Origin: Planctomycetota bacterium
GTDB taxonomy: Bacteria; Planctomycetota; PLA2; JAEUHO01
Direction of reading: 5' to 3'
NCBI GenBank assembly: GCA_026647295.1
Contig: JAPKHB010000217.1
Location: forward strand, 1 to 6,719
Length of the DNA: 6,719 nt
The translations under genes and the position numbers were made by a program. Of the stretch, positions 4,883-6,719 are shown in pieces (the first letter of the stretch is position 1; the number at the start of each line of letters is the position of its first letter). The notes beneath the pieces were generated by a model. It was not told the origin of the DNA. It saw only the letters and a program-made list of their open reading frames with translations, and made no database searches.

Positions 4883-6601
4883 TCAGTCCCAGGACTCGTC
4901 CACGGGGGGCGGATCCGCGGGGTCGTAGGGCGCCGGGGGGGCGCCGGCGGGACCCGCCGGGGCGGCCTGGGCGAGTTGGGCCTCCCACTGTTCCAGGGTG
5001 AGGAACACCTCCCGGGCCTTGGAGCCCACGTGGGGGCCGACCACGCCGTGGTCGCACATCATGTCGATCAGCCGCGAGGCGCGCGTGTAGCCGATGCCCA
5101 GACGCCGCTGCAGCATGCTGGCCGAGCCCAGCCCCGTGGTGAGGACGGCGCGCACGGCGTCGTTGTACAGGTCGTCCTCCTCCATGGGGTCGCCCAGGCC
5201 GGCGCCCGACGTGCGCAGGATGTCCTCGTACTCGATGTCCGGGTAGTGCGCCTTGAGGAAGTCGACCGTGGCCCGGGCCTCCGCGTCGGTGACCAGCGTG
5301 CACTGCGCGCGCTTGAGGTGCAGCGTGCGGGGGTTCATGTAGAGCATGTCGCCCATGCCCAGCAGGCGCTCGGCCCCGTTGGCGTCCAGCACCACGCGGC
5401 TGTCCACCTTCGAGGAGACGACGAAGGAGACGCGCGTCGGCATGTTGGCCTTGATGAGGCCGGTGATCACGTTGGTGGAGGGGCGCTGCGTGGCCAGGAT
5501 GATGTGGATGCCCACCGCGCGGCTCTTCTGGGCCAGGCGCGTGATGGCGAGCTCGACCTCCTTGCCCTCGGTCAGGATGAGGTCGGCCAACTCGTCGACC
5601 ACGATCACGACGTAGGGCATGCGGTCGGGCAGGGCCTCGGGGTCGAGCCCCGTGCGCTCGCGGGCCGCGGCGAGCTTCTCGGGCCCGAGCGCGTTGTAGC
5701 CGCCGATGTTGCGCACGCCGGCCGCGAGGAGCTGGGCGTAGCGCTCCTCCATGCGGTCGACGGCCCACTGGAGGATCTTGGACGCCCGCTTCATGTCGGT
5801 CACGACGGGCGAGAGCAGGTGCGGGATGCCCTCGTAGAAGGAGAGTTCCACCTGCTTGGGGTCGATCAGGATCAGGCTGACCTCGTCGGGGCCGCGGGTG
5901 TAGAGGATCGAGAGCAGGACCGCGTTGATGCACACGCTCTTGCCCGAGCCGGTGGCGCCGGCCACGAGGGCGTGGGGCATGGTGGTCAGGTCTTCGATGA
6001 TCGGGCGCCCGGCGGTGTCGCGGCCGAGCAGGATGGGGATGGCCTTGCGGTCGAAGGCCTCCGGCGCCTCCTCCAGGAGGTCGCGCAGCGCCACCGTGTC
6101 GCGCTTGGAGTTGGGCACCTCGATGCCCACCGTGCTGCGGCCGGGGATCGGGGCCACGATCCGGATGTTGGGGGCCTTGAGGGCGATCGCCAGGTCGTCG
6201 GCCAGCGCCGTGATGCGCGAGAGGCGCACGCCGCTGGGGACCTTGATCTCGTAGAAGGTGATCACCGGGCCGCGCAGGTGCGAGACCACCCGGGCCTCGA
6301 TGCCAAAGGAGGCCAGCGACTCCTCCAGCGCCCGGGCGTTGGCGTCGACCTCGTCGCGCACGCTGGCCGGGTCGGTGAACTCGCCCGGGTTGAGGAGGGC
6401 GAGCGGCGGGAAGACGTATTCGCCGCGCCGCTCGGGCCGCCGGGGCTTGCGCGGGCGCCGCGCCTCCGGCGCCGGGCGCGCCGCGGGGCCCGGCGCGCCG
6501 GGCCCCGCCCGGCCGGGCGCAGGGGCGCCCGCCCCGGGGCCCGAGGCCCCCTCCGGGGCGGCCTCGGCCTCCGGGCCTACGGGGGCGTCCGCGTCGTCGC
6601 T
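4883..6601 (-). CDS. ftsK: DNA translocase FtsK, motor and gamma domains (N-terminus missing)
   Basis: FtsK is a hexameric ATPase that pumps double-stranded DNA at the septum during chromosome segregation. Numbering from the GTG at 6361, Walker A GATGSGKS is at 135-142 (5936..5959), Walker B VVIVVDELADL at 251-261 (D256, E257), ATQRPSTNVITGLIKANMP at about 290-308 and GAERLLGMGDMLYM at 329-342. A C-terminal gamma winged helix spans 396-460 (4982..5176), with LQRRLGIGYTRASRLID. The GTG is not the real start: conserved alpha-domain sequence (YVFPPLALLNPGEFTDP) continues upstream into a P/A/G/R-rich linker. No in-frame start codon appears before the window edge, and the minus frame stays open to 6719, but composition breaks near 6602 and I do not trust it beyond that. 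Any 4TM domain of its own lies outside or has been lost. The stop is TGA. Confidence 0.93.
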   Translation of the reverse strand, partial: SDDADAPVGPEAEAAPEGASGPGAGAPAPGRAGPGAPGPAARPAPEARRPRKPRRPERRGEYVFPPLALLNPGEFTDPASVRDEVDANARALEESLASFGIEARVVSHLRGPVITFYEIKVPSGVRLSRITALADDLAIALKAPNIRIVAPIPGRSTVGIEVPNSKRDTVALRDLLEEAPEAFDRKAIPILLGRDTAGRPIIEDLTTMPHALVAGATGSGKSVCINAVLLSILYTRGPDEVSLILIDPKQVELSFYEGIPHLLSPVVTDMKRASKILQWAVDRMEERYAQLLAAGVRNIGGYNALGPEKLAAARERTGLDPEALPDRMPYVVIVVDELADLILTEGKEVELAITRLAQKSRAVGIHIILATQRPSTNVITGLIKANMPTRVSFVVSSKVDSRVVLDANGAERLLGMGDMLYMNPRTLHLKRAQCTLVTDAEARATVDFLKAHYPDIEYEDILRTSGAGLGDPMEEDDLYNDAVRAVLTTGLGSASMLQRRLGIGYTRASRLIDMMCDHGVVGPHVGSKAREVFLTLEQWEAQLAQAAPAGPAGAPPAPYDPADPPPVDESWD

Positions 6602-6610
6602 GCCAGGTTT
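6598..6610. other. Sharp composition break: candidate chimeric or recombination junction
   Basis: Bases up to about 6600 are over 80% G+C (only about 9 A/T among 6541..6600). From about 6602 to the window end G+C drops to about 48% (57 of 118 by hand count). The FtsK linker frame loses its Ala/Pro/Gly/Asp character at this point, and a plus-strand coding-like frame begins. Both genes appear cut at the same place, typical of an assembly chimera, though real recombination or an insertion is possible. Confidence 0.65.
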
Positions 6611-6719
6611 GTCACGAGTATGTTGATCCTGAACTTTTAGAAATGGATTATACCGCCTCTGTCTGCCTCGATCATTTTTCGGATGACGAAAGACGCCTGC
6701 TGGAAGCTGACCTGGAGCT
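6601..6719 (+). CDS. Fragment of an unrecognised plus-strand gene with a Cys-rich N-terminal motif
   Basis: In the frame beginning at 6601 the sequence reads as about 39 open codons with ordinary-looking, acidic, protein-like composition. It begins CQVCHEYVDPELLEMDYTAS and ends with SDDERRLLEADLEL, and codon choice is balanced, unlike the G/C-ending codons elsewhere. The motif C-x2-C-x17-C-x2-H could be a small zinc-binding unit; the acidic helix after it resembles the helical leader before catalytic domains in some signalling proteins, a faint resemblance only. An ATG in frame at 6643 would leave out the first Cys pair, and no in-frame start exists upstream in the GC-rich DNA, so the fragment is probably cut at both ends. 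It is unlikely to belong to the same genome position as the FtsK gene. Confidence 0.4.

Noticed and set aside
1306..5001. A 1231-codon open frame on the plus strand
   Set aside because: It lies antisense to rimO and the 4TM/gamma gene, has no recognisable motif, and consists of low-complexity Arg/Ala/Gly/Pro/His sequence. Such long antisense frames are expected at this G+C because stop codons are rare.
6359..6361. GTG as the true start of ftsK
   Set aside because: Conserved FtsK alpha-domain sequence (YVFPPLALLNP) and a typical linker continue in frame upstream of it.
4700..6640. A 646-codon plus-strand frame opposite ftsK
   Set aside because: The minus strand here encodes unmistakable FtsK motor motifs. 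The plus frame is rich in His, Val, Asp and Gly without domains, as is typical of an antisense shadow.
6643..6645. ATG as the start of the plus-strand gene at the window end
   Set aside because: The C-x2-C pair and protein-like, low-GC coding sequence lie upstream in the same frame, so the gene more likely begins before the junction and has been cut.

Overview
This is a very G+C-rich window (roughly three quarters G+C by eye, third codon positions almost always G or C). It carries a compact bacterial housekeeping cluster read entirely on the minus strand. In transcription order, from high to low coordinates, it holds: an FtsK-type DNA translocase missing its N-terminal part (4883..~6601); a protein with an FtsK-like four-helix membrane domain and a C-terminal FtsK-gamma-like winged helix but no ATPase motor (2833..4800); the ribosomal protein S12 methylthiotransferase RimO (1387..2724); phosphatidylglycerophosphate synthase PgsA (759..1349); phosphatidylglycerophosphatase PgpA (266..766); and the start of an unrecognised gene whose product has an RG-rich N-terminus and a proline-rich VPPA repeat (1..176).

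The order ftsK-rimO-pgsA is, from general knowledge, also found in Clostridia and other bacteria, so the frame of the cluster is ancient. Composition and the long Ala/Pro/Arg linkers suggest a high-GC, non-actinobacterial lineage such as Planctomycetota or Myxococcota. That is inference only; no taxonomic marker here settles it.

The genes fall into three roles. FtsK and the motorless 4TM/gamma protein belong to chromosome segregation at the division septum. RimO modifies ribosomal protein S12. PgsA and PgpA perform consecutive steps of phosphatidylglycerol synthesis and overlap by 8 nt, so they are probably translated together. Gaps between genes are short (82 nt, 108 nt, 37 nt, then the overlap), which fits one operon. 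The last gene has its own strong ribosome binding site and a TATACT box, so it may have a separate promoter.

Two things stand out. First, the motorless FtsK-like protein sits directly behind the motor gene. Its gamma-like domain aligns without gaps to the gamma domain of that motor, but the DNA-reading positions differ. Second, composition breaks sharply near base 6602: the last ~118 bases are about 48% G+C and read on the plus strand as a Cys-rich peptide unlike the rest. Both the FtsK N-terminus and this plus-strand gene seem to be cut at the same point, which suggests an assembly chimera or a real recombination junction.
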